Assembly: GCF_000003815.2 (NCBI RefSeq)
Contig: NC_049979.1
Location: forward strand, 31,382,948 to 31,446,947
Direction of reading: 5' to 3'
Source of the DNA: Branchiostoma floridae
Taxonomy: Eukaryota; Chordata; Leptocardii; Amphioxiformes; Branchiostomatidae
DNA: 64,000 nucleotides
Below, piece by piece: positions 23,293 through 36,436 of the stretch. Made by a program: the position numbers and the translations under genes. The number at the start of each line of letters is the position of its first letter. The stretch's first letter is position 1. The notes under the pieces were generated by a model. That model saw nothing but the letters and a program-made list of their open reading frames with translations. It ran no database searches and was not told the DNA's origin.

Positions 23293-24715
23293 ATGGCTCT
23301 CAAATTCATTTTGTTTCTGGCATTTTGTGTGGGAATCTCCGTCATTTTTGGCAGCCCCGTACCAGTCTACAAGGACTGTGGTAGGTCCAATATTGTTTTA
23401 AGGCGCGAGCACAGTGAAGCGTGAGTAAGAAAATTCGAATTCGGCAAATTTGTTTTCTTCTGAAGGACTTATTATTGCAAAGGTCGTGTATTGTTCCTCG
23501 CCTTCTCTTCAAGATAGATACTCTCAGAGTCTAGCGCTACTAAGAAAAAGTAATGATGCATATCAAATGTTGCAAGTTGTCTCCTGGGTAGAGTTAAGCA
23601 CCGATGGACTAAAAGATACTAGGTAAAAGATACTAAGTTAAAGTATACCGATGACGTGATATTTTAGGCTATTAACGGTTTATAAATGAATGTGACTGAA
23701 AAGACTGTAGTTTTACGTCATCGCTCAGAAAGGTATTCATGAATGCCACTTCTTACGGAACGCTGTACGCGTTATATTTGTACAGGATCCAAAGCTGGGG
23801 CAAAAATCAACTCTATTGACATCACACCATGTGCAACTGAGCCATGCCCGCTTGTGAAAGGACGCAACGTCTCTGTGATTCTCGGCTTCACCACGAGTCA
23901 GTATATCATGTTTTGTCCAAAGATCGCATTGCCACCACTAGTAGTCAATTTCAGATCAGTGAGTTAACCGTATTAGACTACAGAACACTTTGTCTGACTC
24001 GCGGGATAAGAGAACCCGAATAAAAGTCTCTATACATTTCGTATACGATCTTCAACTAGTAACCGTGACTTTTTTTAACTGACTCTAACAACGACCAAGG
24101 ACTTAATTCATCGGCGCTGTATACAGCAGACGGACAAGCGTGCAGTTTACGCGTTTCCATAGTTATGTGACTTTACGGAACAAAAGTTGCTAATATCGTA
24201 TCAAATAACATTAGTAAGCAATTCTCAGTATGATTAGAATACCCTGAATATAGAAGTCTTGTTATGTTTTTCAGACAAGCAGATAACGAAAGCCAGTGCT
24301 ATTGTGCACGCCATCTTAGGCGGTGTCAGGGTCCCGTACCCTCTCCAGAACCCGGACGGATGTAAGGATTCAGGGCTGAAATGTCCATTAGCTGCCGGCG
24401 GAACTTACAACTACACATCCTCCCTCCTAGTGTCAAAGACTTACCCGTCGGTGAGGCATTATACAAGTGATAGATGATTCTAATGGCGCATATCTAGACC
24501 CTGGTTGTCATTATCTGGACACAATTACAATAAAGACAAATAAAAAGTGTTCCTGCCTACAATTTGATGAGAGCATACGATTTGACTTGACCTCTAACGT
24601 TACTGACGTCCCTCCCGATATTTTTCAGATCAAATTGGTGGTTGAGTGGGAAATAAAAGATCAGGACGGAGATGTCATCTGGTGCTTCCAGGTCCCCGCT
24701 CAAGTTGGAGGCTAA
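23293..24715 (+). CDS. NPC2: NPC2-like sterol-binding protein (copy B)
   Basis: Tandem paralogue of the gene at 19133. Exons 23293-23380, 23786-23896, 24275-24450 and 24629-24715 give 153 residues. Intron positions and phases are the same as in copy A, and exon 3 has the identical length of 176 bp. A signal peptide covers roughly residues 1-20. The six cysteines are at 29/144, 45/50 and 96/103, and VVEWEIKD and NPDGCKDSG are conserved. Sequons are at N57 and N112, different from copy A. The protein ends in QVGG where copy A ends in QIVKK. Sequence divergence between the two is substantial, so the duplication is not recent and ligand preference may differ. A poly(A) signal lies at 24991-24996. 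Confidence 0.94.
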
Positions 24716-24990
24716 GTTAATAAGTTGGCACGTCACACTATGGAAAGTCATCCTTCTTTACCTATCCCTCAGAATGTACGATATGGGAATATATATATGG
24801 GAGTAAATTGGAACCTTTCAGATGATTCAAATAGCTCGTTTCGCTATCATCTATCTAAAGCGCATCGTTCATGACGGACTTATCGGGGAAATGTGTACTA
24901 TACCACTAAGTTGCTTTCGATCACCTATTAGTAACTCTTGCGTTCTTTTGTACTGAACGGTGAACATGGCTTGGCCATGGTGCTTCCCTC

Positions 24991-24996
24991 AATAAA
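24991..24996 (+). terminator. Poly(A) signal of NPC2-B
   Basis: AATAAA lies 275 bp after the NPC2-B stop codon, a usual 3' UTR length. Confidence 0.6.
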
Positions 24997-26025
24997 GTCT
25001 ACGGTGTTAAAACTACGCATATGACCAATATTGTCAGTGATTGAACTTTGCATATTGACTGTCCAGTGCCTGTCACCGTGTGCATACATTTTGTATTGTT
25101 TTTACCTATGATAACTAATCAACTAATAGGTCAACCGATTACTAATCGTAAGGGGACATTTATAGATGATGCTGCCAGCTGGAAGAGTAGCTCACTGGTG
25201 ACAATATTGTGGTAGCAGAAACGTATTAAAAATCAGAAAGCTGGTGAATTATCAATCAATTTTAGATATTCCAATTGGAAACAGAGGCAAGGCAAAGTGA
25301 AGACGAAGTGAATGAGTTAATTTCCCCTGTTGTACAGGAGCCAAGGGAGTCTTTTTAAAACGCTTTGTCGCGGGGGTGGGAGCGCAACGCTGCTCTCCAA
25401 CAAGATCTCTTCAGTGCTACTTGCAAAAGATATTGGATCATATTGGAGACTATCTGAAACGTCTGGCCATTTTCAAAATCATATCCAGTTGTTCAAGTAA
25501 ATGCTTTTGGGCGTAAATGGACAGCGTAATTGCGACATGAGACCTTTTAAGTTCCATCACCCCCCAAAGCACTGGACTACCCCCTTGCGAAGTGGCATCA
25601 TCCAATACTCAGGAAGGTCAGGGGTCAGTTCTTAAGGCGGACAGGTACTGCAGGTTGGGTCGTCAGAACCAACTGTTACGGTTGTGTGTACGCCAAGTAT
25701 AATGTGAGGTGTTTTCCGGAACAGCGGCCAAGGCGTTGTCTAGTCCTCCCAGTCCTGTAGTCTGTCGACATTCAGCAGTCAACATGGGCTGGCCAGACTT
25801 GAACTTGAGTAGTTCCACGCAGGTCTGTGTGCGTAATTGTCTCCTATATTCAACGTCTATTGTTTGTCTCCAATCCGAGCAATTAAGGGCTGCTGTAACG
25901 TTTATATATTGAGCTTTCCGTTAACAAAAAGTTGAATTAGTTTCAGTCCACCATGTGACAACTTGAACTGATTCAGTACTTTTCTGTAGGTGACTTTATG
26001 CGTAGCAACAGGTTGTGGGGTGGTT
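24997..26025. other. Spacer upstream of the FAXC-like gene
   Basis: It contains no supported exon apart from the 5' extension of FAXC exon 25990-26205. A TTTCTGTAG acceptor ends at 25989, so an untranslated or short coding first exon of the FAXC-like gene may lie here. Confidence 0.45.
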
Positions 26026-27996
26026 ATGGCAGGCCTTCTTACCTTAAGACAGCTGAAGAAGTGGAGGATGAAGGGAAAGAAGACGGAACGCAGGAAGGAT
26101 GTCGTGTACCTGCATGGCTTTCAACGTATGAAGTTCACACCCAGCTTAAGTGGGCCCTGTCTGAAGGTGGAAACGTGGCTGAGAATGGCTGGGGTCAAAT
26201 ATGAGGTCAGAGGCCTCTACTAAAGAAGCTACTACGAATATACCTGTAGTTCCAAAATTGCTTAGATATTTGTTTAACATTTTTTTTCAGTGGTCTGAAT
26301 CAAGACTTTCTAGATGGACCTTGCACACCTGTTTCTAAGTTAAAGCATGCATGGCATTTCCCAAGGGATACTTTGATTTTGTATTAAAATATAAAAAAGT
26401 TCATCAATATATTTGTAATTGGCATTTGTGTTAATATCTACTCCCCTAGTTTGTTGATGCCTCAAAAAGTGGTCAGAGGTCCAAATATGGACAGCTGCCC
26501 TTTGTGGAGCTGAATGGCACAGAGATTGCAGACTCCAACATCATCATCCAGCGGCTGGCCAGGCAGTTCAACGCAGATTTGGACGCTGACCTTTCACCAG
26601 AGCAGCAGGCTGTGGCACTGACCATCTCCCGTATGGTGGAGGAGCACACCAAGTGGTCAGAACCTTTCATTGCATGTTGAATGGTCATTTTTGTATTACT
26701 TATTAAGTACTTTTAATATCCATTGCTTTTAAAAACGATGCTAAATAGGGATATCATGTCAACGGACGGTGCTGATAGCTATCATTAAATATTTTCAACA
26801 CATTGCAGTCAACTTGACTTCCCTATATACAATGTACCCTGTTTAAAAAAATGGATATTGGTTACCCTGCAGCTGGAGGGGAACTAGCATTACATTTTCG
26901 TCAGTGGCAGTCACTTTTGAATTGAATTTTTCTCTCAGTTTAAAGATGATTTTGTAGCTAGATTTACAGCAGCATAATTCTTGTATATCCACCCAAACCC
27001 CAAAGTGCTAACCCAGGTGAACCTGTGTCTACAGGACCATGTATCAGTACTATTTTGTGGACCGTCTGGACCTGTTCACTCAGCTAGTGGGGTTACCTGG
27101 GCCCAGGATCATCCACTGGCTTATACGCAACAGGGTCTCAAAGATGGTGAGGATTTTTTTTCCTTTTAAACTTACTAGCAGTAGCATGTCTACCTTGTGG
27201 TAGCTTTTCACTACTGTTGTAGCCTTGATTTGAACGTATTTGCCAGTTTGGTAAGTGATGCCAGGCTACACTAGTAGTCCTAGTAGTGTCACTAGAAACA
27301 CAACAGAAATAAAAGACTATAAATTTTCCTATTTTGTGTTGTGCTTCTTAAAGGTTGTCTGCTGTTTTATGTGCAGATGCAGACCAAGTTGTACCACCAG
27401 GGTGTTGGCAGGCACAGTAAGACAGAAGTGTACCAGCTGGGAAATGCTGACATCAGGGCACTCTCTGCACTGCTGGGAGACAAACCATTCCTCATGGGGA
27501 CCAAGCCTACCACAGTAAGGGGCTCAGTATCTATTGCCCACTGCTAGCAAGACAAAATATTGTACTTATTTTAAAGCAAATATGTCTGTTTAGGACGTGT
27601 TGCATTTATCTTGAGTGGGTAGCTAGTTGTTCCTCAAAAATACCAAAACTCCATCCTGTTTATCATGTTGCTACAAGATGCCAACATTACTCATAATTGT
27701 TTATCTAAAGATCTAGATTAACCAATCATGATTGAAGACACATTAATGAGCTGGAATAAGTCTTGAAAATGCCATCTCAAAAGAGACTATCTGCTGGATA
27801 CTTACCATTTGCTACCCTTGAAACCCAGGTTGATGCTTCAGTGTTTGGACAGCTGGCGCAGGTGGTTTATACGCAGCTGCCGTCACCACACAGGCAGGTC
27901 ATTATCAACTCCTGCGACAACCTGCTGGACTACTGCGACAGGATCAAGGACCAGTTCTACCCAGACTGGGAACTGCTGTGTGCTGAAGGGCACTGA
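26026..27996 (+). CDS. Failed axon connections (FAXC)-like GST-fold protein
   Basis: Metaxin/GST-like family related to Drosophila failed axon connections and nematode CDR proteins. Exons 26026-26205 (open back to a splice acceptor at 25989), 26450-26655, 27035-27146, 27377-27514 and 27829-27996 give 267 residues with closed phase. The thioredoxin-like N-terminal half has DVVYLHGFQRM followed by LSGPCLKVETWLRM. GQLPFVELNGTEIADSN matches the GST substrate-fold edge. The helical C-terminal half includes HQGVGRHSKTEVYQL and VDASVFGQLAQVVYTQLP. No catalytic GST cysteine or serine can be assigned. It is shorter than vertebrate FAXC (about 409 residues), lacking the long tail and most of the N-terminal membrane region; a coding upstream exon is possible. 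The Met at 26026 was chosen because it is the first in-frame ATG in the exon. Confidence 0.88.
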
Positions 27997-30328
27997 AGAT
28001 TAGTGTCATGGAAATGCCAACTACTGTTTGTGTGTTTACGGTGAAAAGCTTGAGACAACAAATCCATTAAAGGGAATATTGTTACAATGCACATGTAATT
28101 ACTCATTGTTGATGTTCATCTAGACTAAAGGGAACTTCCAATATTAAAGCATCACAACATGCTGACCTCACCCCATTATATAAAACTGAATGAAATCTAT
28201 ATGATGTTAAGGACAGCAAGGATACTGATATTACTGTGCTAGAACTGCCAATGTGCTGGTATGGGACTGAAGGAAAGTAGTGCTCTGTAACTCTTAAGAG
28301 GAACAGAAAATTCATTGATGCTGCTTTGTACCTGTGCAGATGATGTCAGAGTGAAGGTTTGGTAGGTAATTTCAGTTGGCTTTTCAGTTGACTTGATGTT
28401 TGCAAAGTGGTATTTTTTAAACATAACATTGTGCAGGCAGTGGCATACTGGTACAGGATGATTGTACTTTTCATTGAGCTTGCAAATAAGACCTCTGCTG
28501 TATCATGTCTAAAATTTGTGGTGTAATATAATCAAAGTGTGCTGTTTAAGAGAAACTAAGAATGTGGTCACAAAAATGTAGATATTCTAGATCTTGCTGT
28601 ACTTTTTGAACATTCCTATGCAAATGAAAACATCTAAATGGAGTTTCCCCATGTGTGGTGCTTGATTAACGAAGACATGAGACAGAAACGAGTTGGGTGG
28701 TAAATATCATGTACTCTATGATATTGATCAGAGCTTTCACTTTCAGAGAGGTACAACTGGGTGCAAATCCCAGGGCATGCACTGATGATACCTGGTGATA
28801 TTTGGCACTATACACACCCTGCATCAAAATATACAAATACTACATGTATGTACATAAAATGCAGTGCAGAATAGAAAGAGCAGAACACTGACAAATCATG
28901 GCATTCACACGAAATATTCAATTCAGCAACATGCCTAAAGAATGTGATATACACAAATGTACATAGCCTACAGCAATGGCATTAATTTCTAAGAGAGCTG
29001 ATTATTCAGCATAGCAAATAATGGGCTAAACAAAAAGTAGAGTGGCTCTTATCCAGTCCATGGTAATTGCTATTGATTATACATTATTGTAAACATGCAA
29101 TTTATCTTACCTAGCTAACAACAACAACAAAATTCATTAATTCATATGCTATGACATGCTCAAAGCTAAGTAATGCGACAGCCTGAATGCTTGTTACCAA
29201 CAAGGTTTAAGTGGGAAAAGAGTCCATTAACAGCTATTTAGCATCTGGTGGGGTATCTTGATAAATGCACAAAAATAACAATTTCAAAAGTCAAGACTGT
29301 AGACAAAAGTGCAAGGGCGAGTATAACTTTATACATTCATACCTATGACTGATCATATGGTGTATATGTGGCAACATCATCTGATTAGGTTTGACTTCCC
29401 ATACTACTACCCAGTATCTACCATATGTTTAATTATATGGTTGCCCATACACACGTGTGTACAAAGGTAATTACAAATCCATTTTAAACTCATTCTGTAC
29501 AGATATTGCAGCTTAACTTACCGACATATTTGCACTTTTCTTAAAAAAGACACCATCATTACCTACAAGAGAAGACGTACAAACTTGCCCTAATACCTAC
29601 CAGTAGATGTAAACTTTCCCAATGACTTCTTCAGCTTCCAAAGAAAAAAAGTTTTGCTTGAAAAAGGAAAACTTGTCAATTGACATCTACATGCCATAAC
29701 CTGTAGCACACTGCAGTAGCTGATTGGCTACCCATTCTCTATGTCTTATGGGACTAGGCAGAAGAGAGGAGATTAAAGGTATTTCACCTGAGAAGATGCA
29801 ACTTATTTATTAGAAAGAAATTACCATATTTACTTAAATATCTCTTCTCTTTCCATTTTTACTGGATGAAATAAGCAAATAAATAGTCCAGCTTGACAAG
29901 TGAGACCACTCTACCTTATTTTAGTTTATATGTACATGGCTCTTTTCCTATCATTTAAACAATCACAAACTAAATCATGAGAAACAACACCATGAACACA
30001 AGCTTTCAAATTGATGATTACTAGAATATGAAAATATTGCCTTACCTAAACTGTAAGTACCATGGGGTGATTTTGTTTACTTGCCATTCCCTATACCTTA
30101 AAATATTTGTATGTACAAACCTACCCTAAGTTGTTTTTATCAATACATTGGGTCTGTGAACCTACCAAAAGATGCAAAAGAAAAGTGTTTTCTCTACGTC
30201 TGAGATGTGACAGCTGATGATGAGTCAGTGTGAGGACCAGCATCATGGTGATGTTTGTTTTGTAGTCTTTTCCAGGGCACAGCATGTCTCTATCTACAGT
30301 ACCTATCTAGCTGTAACCATCCCCTATG
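27997..30328. other. Tail-to-tail spacer between FAXC-like and SYVN1 genes
   Basis: It holds the 3' UTRs of two convergent genes and AT-rich sequence. No exon, RNA gene or well-defined transposon was seen. A minus-strand AATAAA (TTTATT at 29806-29811) could serve SYVN1. Confidence 0.45.
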
Positions 30329-33300
30329 CTAAGGTTCTGTCTCCTCTTCTTCCCCTGGCTGTGATGATAACCTTTCAATTCTCCGTCTCCGAATTTCATT
30401 CGCATCTGTTTCAGGCGGCACCTCTGTGTCCTCCGGGATAAGCGTTTCTGTTTGTGGAGTAAATCCCACTGCACCTTCCAGCTCACTCAGATCTAGGAAA
30501 AGTCAATATGATATTCATGGTTTAATGTTGCCTGGTCTAATGTTTCAAATGAAATACATGTACTCATCACATATCAACTGCAACTGCAAGCAAAATATGT
30601 ACATTTTGTTCAAGCACATATAATTGGCAATAAATTTTCTTTTGCATAGACAAAAAAAATGTCTTGATCGCTCAATTCCATTTCCACAAGGCTGGTCAAA
30701 GCTGGTAAAATCTTGAACAATACAAGGTATCACGAGTCATCAAGACATACACATACCTCCTGACTCTTCCTGACTCTGCCCACTTTCCTCTACTGCGGGT
30801 TTCTGTCCTGGGCTGCTAGGGGTCTCTTCTCGTGGTGACATCTTACTGGAAAGGACACTGGTTACCTCTGTAGTGTCTGCAGGCTGGGTGGTGGTAGCTG
30901 TGGGCACAGGGGAGGAACCTTGGCCTGCAGTGGTTGCAGCTACAGGTGTTCTATAGAGAACAAGAAAACAGTGTTAAGGGAGAATATTTCATGTATCGGG
31001 GACTTCAAAGACAGTATTCTGTAACCCATTTAGTTTGAATTTGAAAATATCTCTTCTGTATATGCTAGATCATACCCAGGAAGTTTAAACTCAAGCTTTA
31101 ACCTTGCTTGACGATGACTACTGAAATAAGTGCAATACTGACCCCAGTGTTGCCATGAGGGAGGTGTACTGCTGCATCTGCACCATGGCAGCATCCAGCA
31201 GTGTCTGTATGCTGCGCAGACACTCCACCCGAGCCACCAGGTGCTGCCTCTCCTGGCCCTCCATCGCTCGCAGCTCCTCCTCAGTCATACCTGAGTAGTT
31301 AGGGGAAGGCATGGGCGGTGGGACTGCAACAGAGACAGGATTACTACGTAAGCTTTGTGAAATTATTTCTGCTAACTCAATCCTATGGTAATGCTTACAG
31401 AAGACAACATGACACAAAACGGGAAGACTGTGCTGAAGTCCTCACAACACTTTTGTTTTCTTGCATTACAGGTTGAAGTATTTGCTTACCAAACGGTGGT
31501 GGTACAAAGAAGCCTGGCGGCATCATGAAAGGTGGAGGCAGGCCAGGCATTGGTGCACCATGTGGAGGGGCAGGGGGAAATGGTGGGAGTCCTGCTACTG
31601 TGGGCAGAGGGCTGCCAGGTGGAACAGATGTCATAGCAGGTGCTGTGGAGCCAGGTGCTGCAGCTGGATTAGAGATAAATATTGGATAAGGACGTATGCT
31701 AACTAGCAAACAAATACCCTAACAGAATGAATTTGCATCGGCTGGTACAAATTGGACCTGTATAACCTACTAAGAGCCTTGCAAAGTTTTGTTTTCAGTT
31801 ACTGGCAAAAAAAAGACAGACTCAGTAGCAATCACATTTGTCCTGTTGCTGACTTTTGCCTGGTGAAAGCTCCAATTCCAGGAGTGCAGGACATAAATGT
31901 CATGTAGCTGTTGTGACATTAGGACCAGACTAGCCCAGCATACCTGCAGGCTGTGTAGCAGCAGTGGTTGAGGCAGCAGCCTGGGATGTTCCAGCAGAAG
32001 GTGGGGTCTGGGGAGGGACCTGGGGCACCTGTCCCGGGTGCACGTGGGGAGGTGGCCACATTGGGAACCCAGGAAATACCGGGGGAACTGCAAGGTGTAA
32101 AGAATGAGAAAACATGCTTGAAATCATTGCAAAATCATGAAGATTCACAGTGTGAGGGCCATTCATCTGTGAAGTTTAGGGACTACCAGGAACAAAGGCA
32201 AGGCAAAGAAATGTAGAGTTAGTTCTACTAAAATTTGTACCAAATTGCTTTCTTCAAAGGTAAAAATAATCTTAGAGTTTTGTTTGCATGTGCAATATGT
32301 TTAAGCTACAAACCCTAGCACATTGAAAATAGAATAGCTCATAATTGATATAGGTACTGACTTTGCTGCGGTGGCTGTGGGGCTGGTGGTGGCTGTGGCG
32401 TGGCGTTCTGCTGCGGTGGGGGAGCCCGAAGCACGTCCATCCGACAGGTGGGACACGTCTGCTGACGCTGGAACCACGAGCGCAGACATGATGTGTGGAA
32501 GATGTGGTTACAGGGCAGCTTCTTACTGGCCGTCACCATCTCCTCACGACAGATGATACACACATTGTCAGCCTGGGCAAGCTCTTCTGGGGTGGCATCA
32601 GGGTATCTGGGGGAGGCAGGGAAAGCAAAAAAGGAATTTTGAAACACATGTACACTAACTGACATGGAGAAACTATCCACAAATTAAAAATAAAGTTCAA
32701 CATGAATTGTCAATATCTATGTCTTAAACATTATCTAAAACATTGTTTATCTTACGACTTGAATACTTTTTGGCAGACTACTTACAGTGTGTTCATGTTC
32801 CTGATGGCTCGTCTGGACATGATGACATCATTCACTGCCTTCTTGAAAGCTCTGTAAAAACAACAGTTTACATTTAGTGTCATCTCTAATACTAGTATGT
32901 GATTTTGGCATGTTCATTCCATTATACGCTCTGTTAGTGGTTGCACCTAGGCAGAGCAAAGGTGTTAAGTTTGAAAAGCTAAGTAGGAGTGCTGACACTA
33001 GAATCTATTACATACTCAGCACAGTTTTTTAAAACATAAAATGATGTGCAATGGCACTAATCAAGTATCTTTTATTGGTCAAACATTGTAAAACAGAGAT
33101 ATTCACTGTACATTATCTATGAAGACAATAAGAAGCGACTTACCTGACAGTAAGGTACATGGGTCTGATGGCGAACAGTGGGAAGGTGTGCACCTTGATC
33201 ATGATGATCATGAAGGCCATATACAGCAGGACCTTCACAAACCCTGTCAGTATAAGGCATCATTGTGTCAAAACAACATTTATGCGTAAATAATTATATG

Positions 33301-36300
33301 TATATATAGTGTCTTAAATTTAAGTTGAATGACTAGGCCAGTGCAGACTAAGGCTGGTTTCAGAATATGGTTTCTGCTTAAGTAACTGCATTTAACTTTT
33401 CATTCCATTATAATTATAGTCCTAAATGGACCTGTTTGGACCACCAATTTTTTACTTGCCCTCAAAACTGTCACAGTGGGCACAAGCCATGTATGTGGTT
33501 ACAGGTACTCTATAGCCATATCTAAGCTCATGATCATACACACCCATGGTCAGTTCGGTATATAGGAGGTAGACAGCCTTGTTGTCCCATGGGTTCTCAC
33601 TCTGTAGGTCGATGGTGTGTAGAATGTACTTCACAAAGGTGGTGATTACCATAGTGAGCAGGATGGCATACTGTGGGAACACACAGGAGATTATATATTT
33701 CAGTACTTACTAGTATGTCCTGGCAACGTCTAATGTAAGGAATGATCCAACACATTTGTGCCAGTAATATATTGACATGAAATAAAACAAGTTGCCTCAA
33801 ACGTTAGCAATTTGTAGCAAAACAATTCAGCTCCATAAAGCAAACTTCAACAGCTGCACCTCTAGAAGAGGACTAACCCATTCTTACAACAAAACAGTCA
33901 GAAACTACCTCCTGCTTGTAGTCTCCAGGAAAGATTAAAGTCACAATTCATACAGCTCAAAAAGATGATGATTTCATTATCATGGCAGCTGAGGCATTCA
34001 AATACTGCACTTATTGGATACAAATTCCGACTAAGACGTTGCCAAAAGGTAAATACAATACCACTATGCCACTTAAGTCCCAATCACTGACAACCCTTCA
34101 ACCACAACGCACCTCAAACCCAAAGACAAGCTGCACAGTAGCTCCTCTGATAAGCGTGCTGTGGTAGGCATGGCTGATGAACATGGCATCCAGACATCCC
34201 AGTACAAGTAGTAATGCTAAACAATGGGAAACAAAGCTATTACATCAGAGGTAACAACAAGTCCATGTGTACATTAGGTGGCCAAATGCTTCAACATCTC
34301 CCCAATAGATTCGTGTGTAAATAGGTATCTAAAATTCACTCTATACATGGGCTCACAGCAGGAATAAAATGAAACATTTACAGAACATAAAATGTATGTA
34401 CAGTGTTCATGATTCTGCATCAGATCACAACTGTCCACATATCTATGATATTGAACTTTTATAGAACATTCCATGAATCTATTGTTTGCAGAACACTTAT
34501 ATGTAAAAATATTGATTTAACGACTTAAGCATACTGAAATTAGCAGGCTAGTGCAAGAGGACGAGTGAGTGAGTGAGTGAGTGAGTGAGTGAGTGAGTGA
34601 GTGAGTGAGTGAGAGTGAATTATGACACTTTCAAACAAGGCTGGATTTGAGCTGGTGGAAGAAGAAGTACTGTGAGTGATAAGAGGGTGACACCACAGGC
34701 AGCGAAGCCCAATTCACCTAGGAATCATCAGGTATGATAAGACGATACTCACATATGACTCTGATATGGAATAGCCAAGAAATTACAGGACTTCTCTCCA
34801 TCTGCAGGAAACAAGTCAGATTCACAATGGTTTTTACAGTGCACAACATCATCAATATGGATGCTGACTGAAGTTATAATATGAACAAACAACGAAGATT
34901 ATCCAGAATTATCTAAAACCAAGGAAAATTTCATTAGACTGGCTCTTGCAGACTGATTACTTATACTCACATAGTCCACTCTATCCTCAGCTAGCCAGTG
35001 GAAGCACTTAAGGAACAGCAAGAAGGTGAAGAGTGCCACGAATCTGGGGCTGAAGTCATCCCTGAAGACCGTGAAGGCTAGACAAGTCTCTGTCACAGCG
35101 TACCATGACCGCTCTATCAGATGCTGTACAGTGAAGATCATACAATAAATGTCACATCTTTATCACCAAATTTCCACCAGTTACCAGGGGCTGAGCTCTA
35201 GGTGAAAATAGTTATCTACATAGTACTTTTGTTTAATTCCTATCTTGTGTTAACCATAGACAGGCTGCTAAAATACTGTAAATGTATTTCAGTTTGCGGG
35301 GATTTAATTTCGCGGTAGCGGGAAAAAGGACTTTTCGCAGTGGATTTAAGTTCGCGGTAACACCATAGACTGCAATCTAATATCATAATAGAAAAATGTT
35401 CGCGGTGGTTTTAAATAAAACCGCGAACATTAATCCACCGCGAACATTTCTGCATTTACAGTAGTACTCTTTCACATAGGATGTTATGATATACAAGGTT
35501 CTTGTACGATGATCAGTTGGTTAGTTGTTGGCCAACAGGACAACTAATTTTATCAGCTTTTTAAATTTTCTGTGTGCGCACATTCATGAGTGACTTTAAG
35601 TGAGTTCTTGCTCCCATACTGCAACCCCTAGCAGCGTCCTTTGAAACTACAGATTACATAAGCTACCCAATACAGTGGAAGCCAGTTAATTGCACAACGG
35701 ACAATTGCACACTTCTGTTAATTGCACAAAATCCCCAAATTCCCTGGTGGTGCAGCCCAGCTTAATAACTTCGCTTTGTTGCACAATTCAGATAATTGCA
35801 CGAAATGCATTGGCAAAGTGGGTATGCATAATTTTAAGCGGCTTCTACTGTAGATACAAATTATGATACATGTAACAGGTGGGAATAATTTATGCTTCCC
35901 GTTGAGCTTTAATCATGCTCTACAATTACAAATACTATCTACGTAAGGTTCTTGTCAATGGTTCGTAATAACATCATCCCACGGTTAAAACAGCTGACGC
36001 CTTAGTTGACAATAGACCAGGATGCGAGTGTACCGGTACTGGTGACCCACCTCCATCTCAGCCGCTCTCAGCTGCCCGAAAAACAACTTGCGAACCAGCT
36101 TCCCCATGAGGATGACGATCACGAAAGCTTGGATGTACAGCACCTATAGGGAAATCGGGATGTTTCGTATAACTATTAACCTTTTCTGAAAATTTGTACC
36201 AAATATATAAACTGACGAAAACCGACAGGTGACACGTTGCATAGGATAGACTGCACTGTTCAACAACTGATCTGACATGCAGACGAAAAATGAAACACGG

Positions 36301-36436
36301 TACTCACAGCCATACTTGGATTAGACTTGGTCAGGTAAACTACAGAAGGGTAAAATTGTTGTTTCTGGTAGTATGCATTTCCTATGACTGCCGCAGTTAG
36401 GCATAGACTGCCTAACGTTAGCACTACAGCCCGCAT
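30329..36436 (-). CDS. SYVN1: HRD1/synoviolin, ER-associated degradation E3 ubiquitin ligase
   Basis: Multi-pass ER membrane RING ligase of the ERAD retrotranslocation complex (partners SEL1L, HERPUD, DERL). Exons 5' to 3': 36308-36436, 36051-36143, 34971-35123, 34753-34801, 34113-34216, 33544-33670, 33144-33243, 32786-32851, 32362-32606, 31944-32087, 31490-31663, 31143-31323, 30757-30950, 30329-30492. They sum to 1923 bp, giving 640 residues (human 617). The N-terminal half holds the hydrophobic segments and blocks such as ERSWYAVTETCLAFTVFRD and SENPWDNKAVYLLYTEL. The RING-H2 ligands are C290, C293, C306, H308, H311, C314, C325 and C328, at essentially the human positions. A proline-rich region follows, then the conserved GMTEEELRAMEGQERQHL helix, and a tail with EIRRRRIERL. 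It is head-to-head with SPDYA. Confidence 0.97.
34563..34613. repeat. (GTGA)n microsatellite
   Basis: About 12 tandem GAGT units lie in the SYVN1 intron between exons 34113-34216 and 34753-34801. Confidence 0.95.
35274..35463. mobile_element. MITE with TACTGTAAATG termini and CGCGGT motifs
   Basis: A 190-bp palindromic element in the SYVN1 intron between exons 34971-35123 and 36051-36143. It starts TACTGTAAATGTATTTCAG and ends CTGCATTTACAGTA. Internally, copies of TTCGCGGT and its complement ACCGCGAA are arranged symmetrically. A TA duplication at the ends suggests a Tc1/mariner-type nonautonomous element. I recall similar sequences as abundant in marine invertebrate genomes, which cannot be checked here. 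Confidence 0.75.
35671..35852. mobile_element. Pogo/Tigger-like MITE with TACAGT(G/A)GAAGCC termini
   Basis: A 182-bp element starts TACAGTGGAAGCCAGTTAAT. Its right end, read on the other strand, is TACAGTAGAAGCCGCTTAAA. Repeated TAATTGCAC(A) words lie inside. CAGT-type ends with a TA target are characteristic of pogo/Tigger relatives. It lies about 200 bp from the MITE at 35274-35463 in the same SYVN1 intron. Confidence 0.7.

Noticed and set aside
34563-34613. Regular short repeats that might suggest a CRISPR-like array
   Set aside because: It is a simple GAGT tetranucleotide run without spacers in an intron of a eukaryotic gene.
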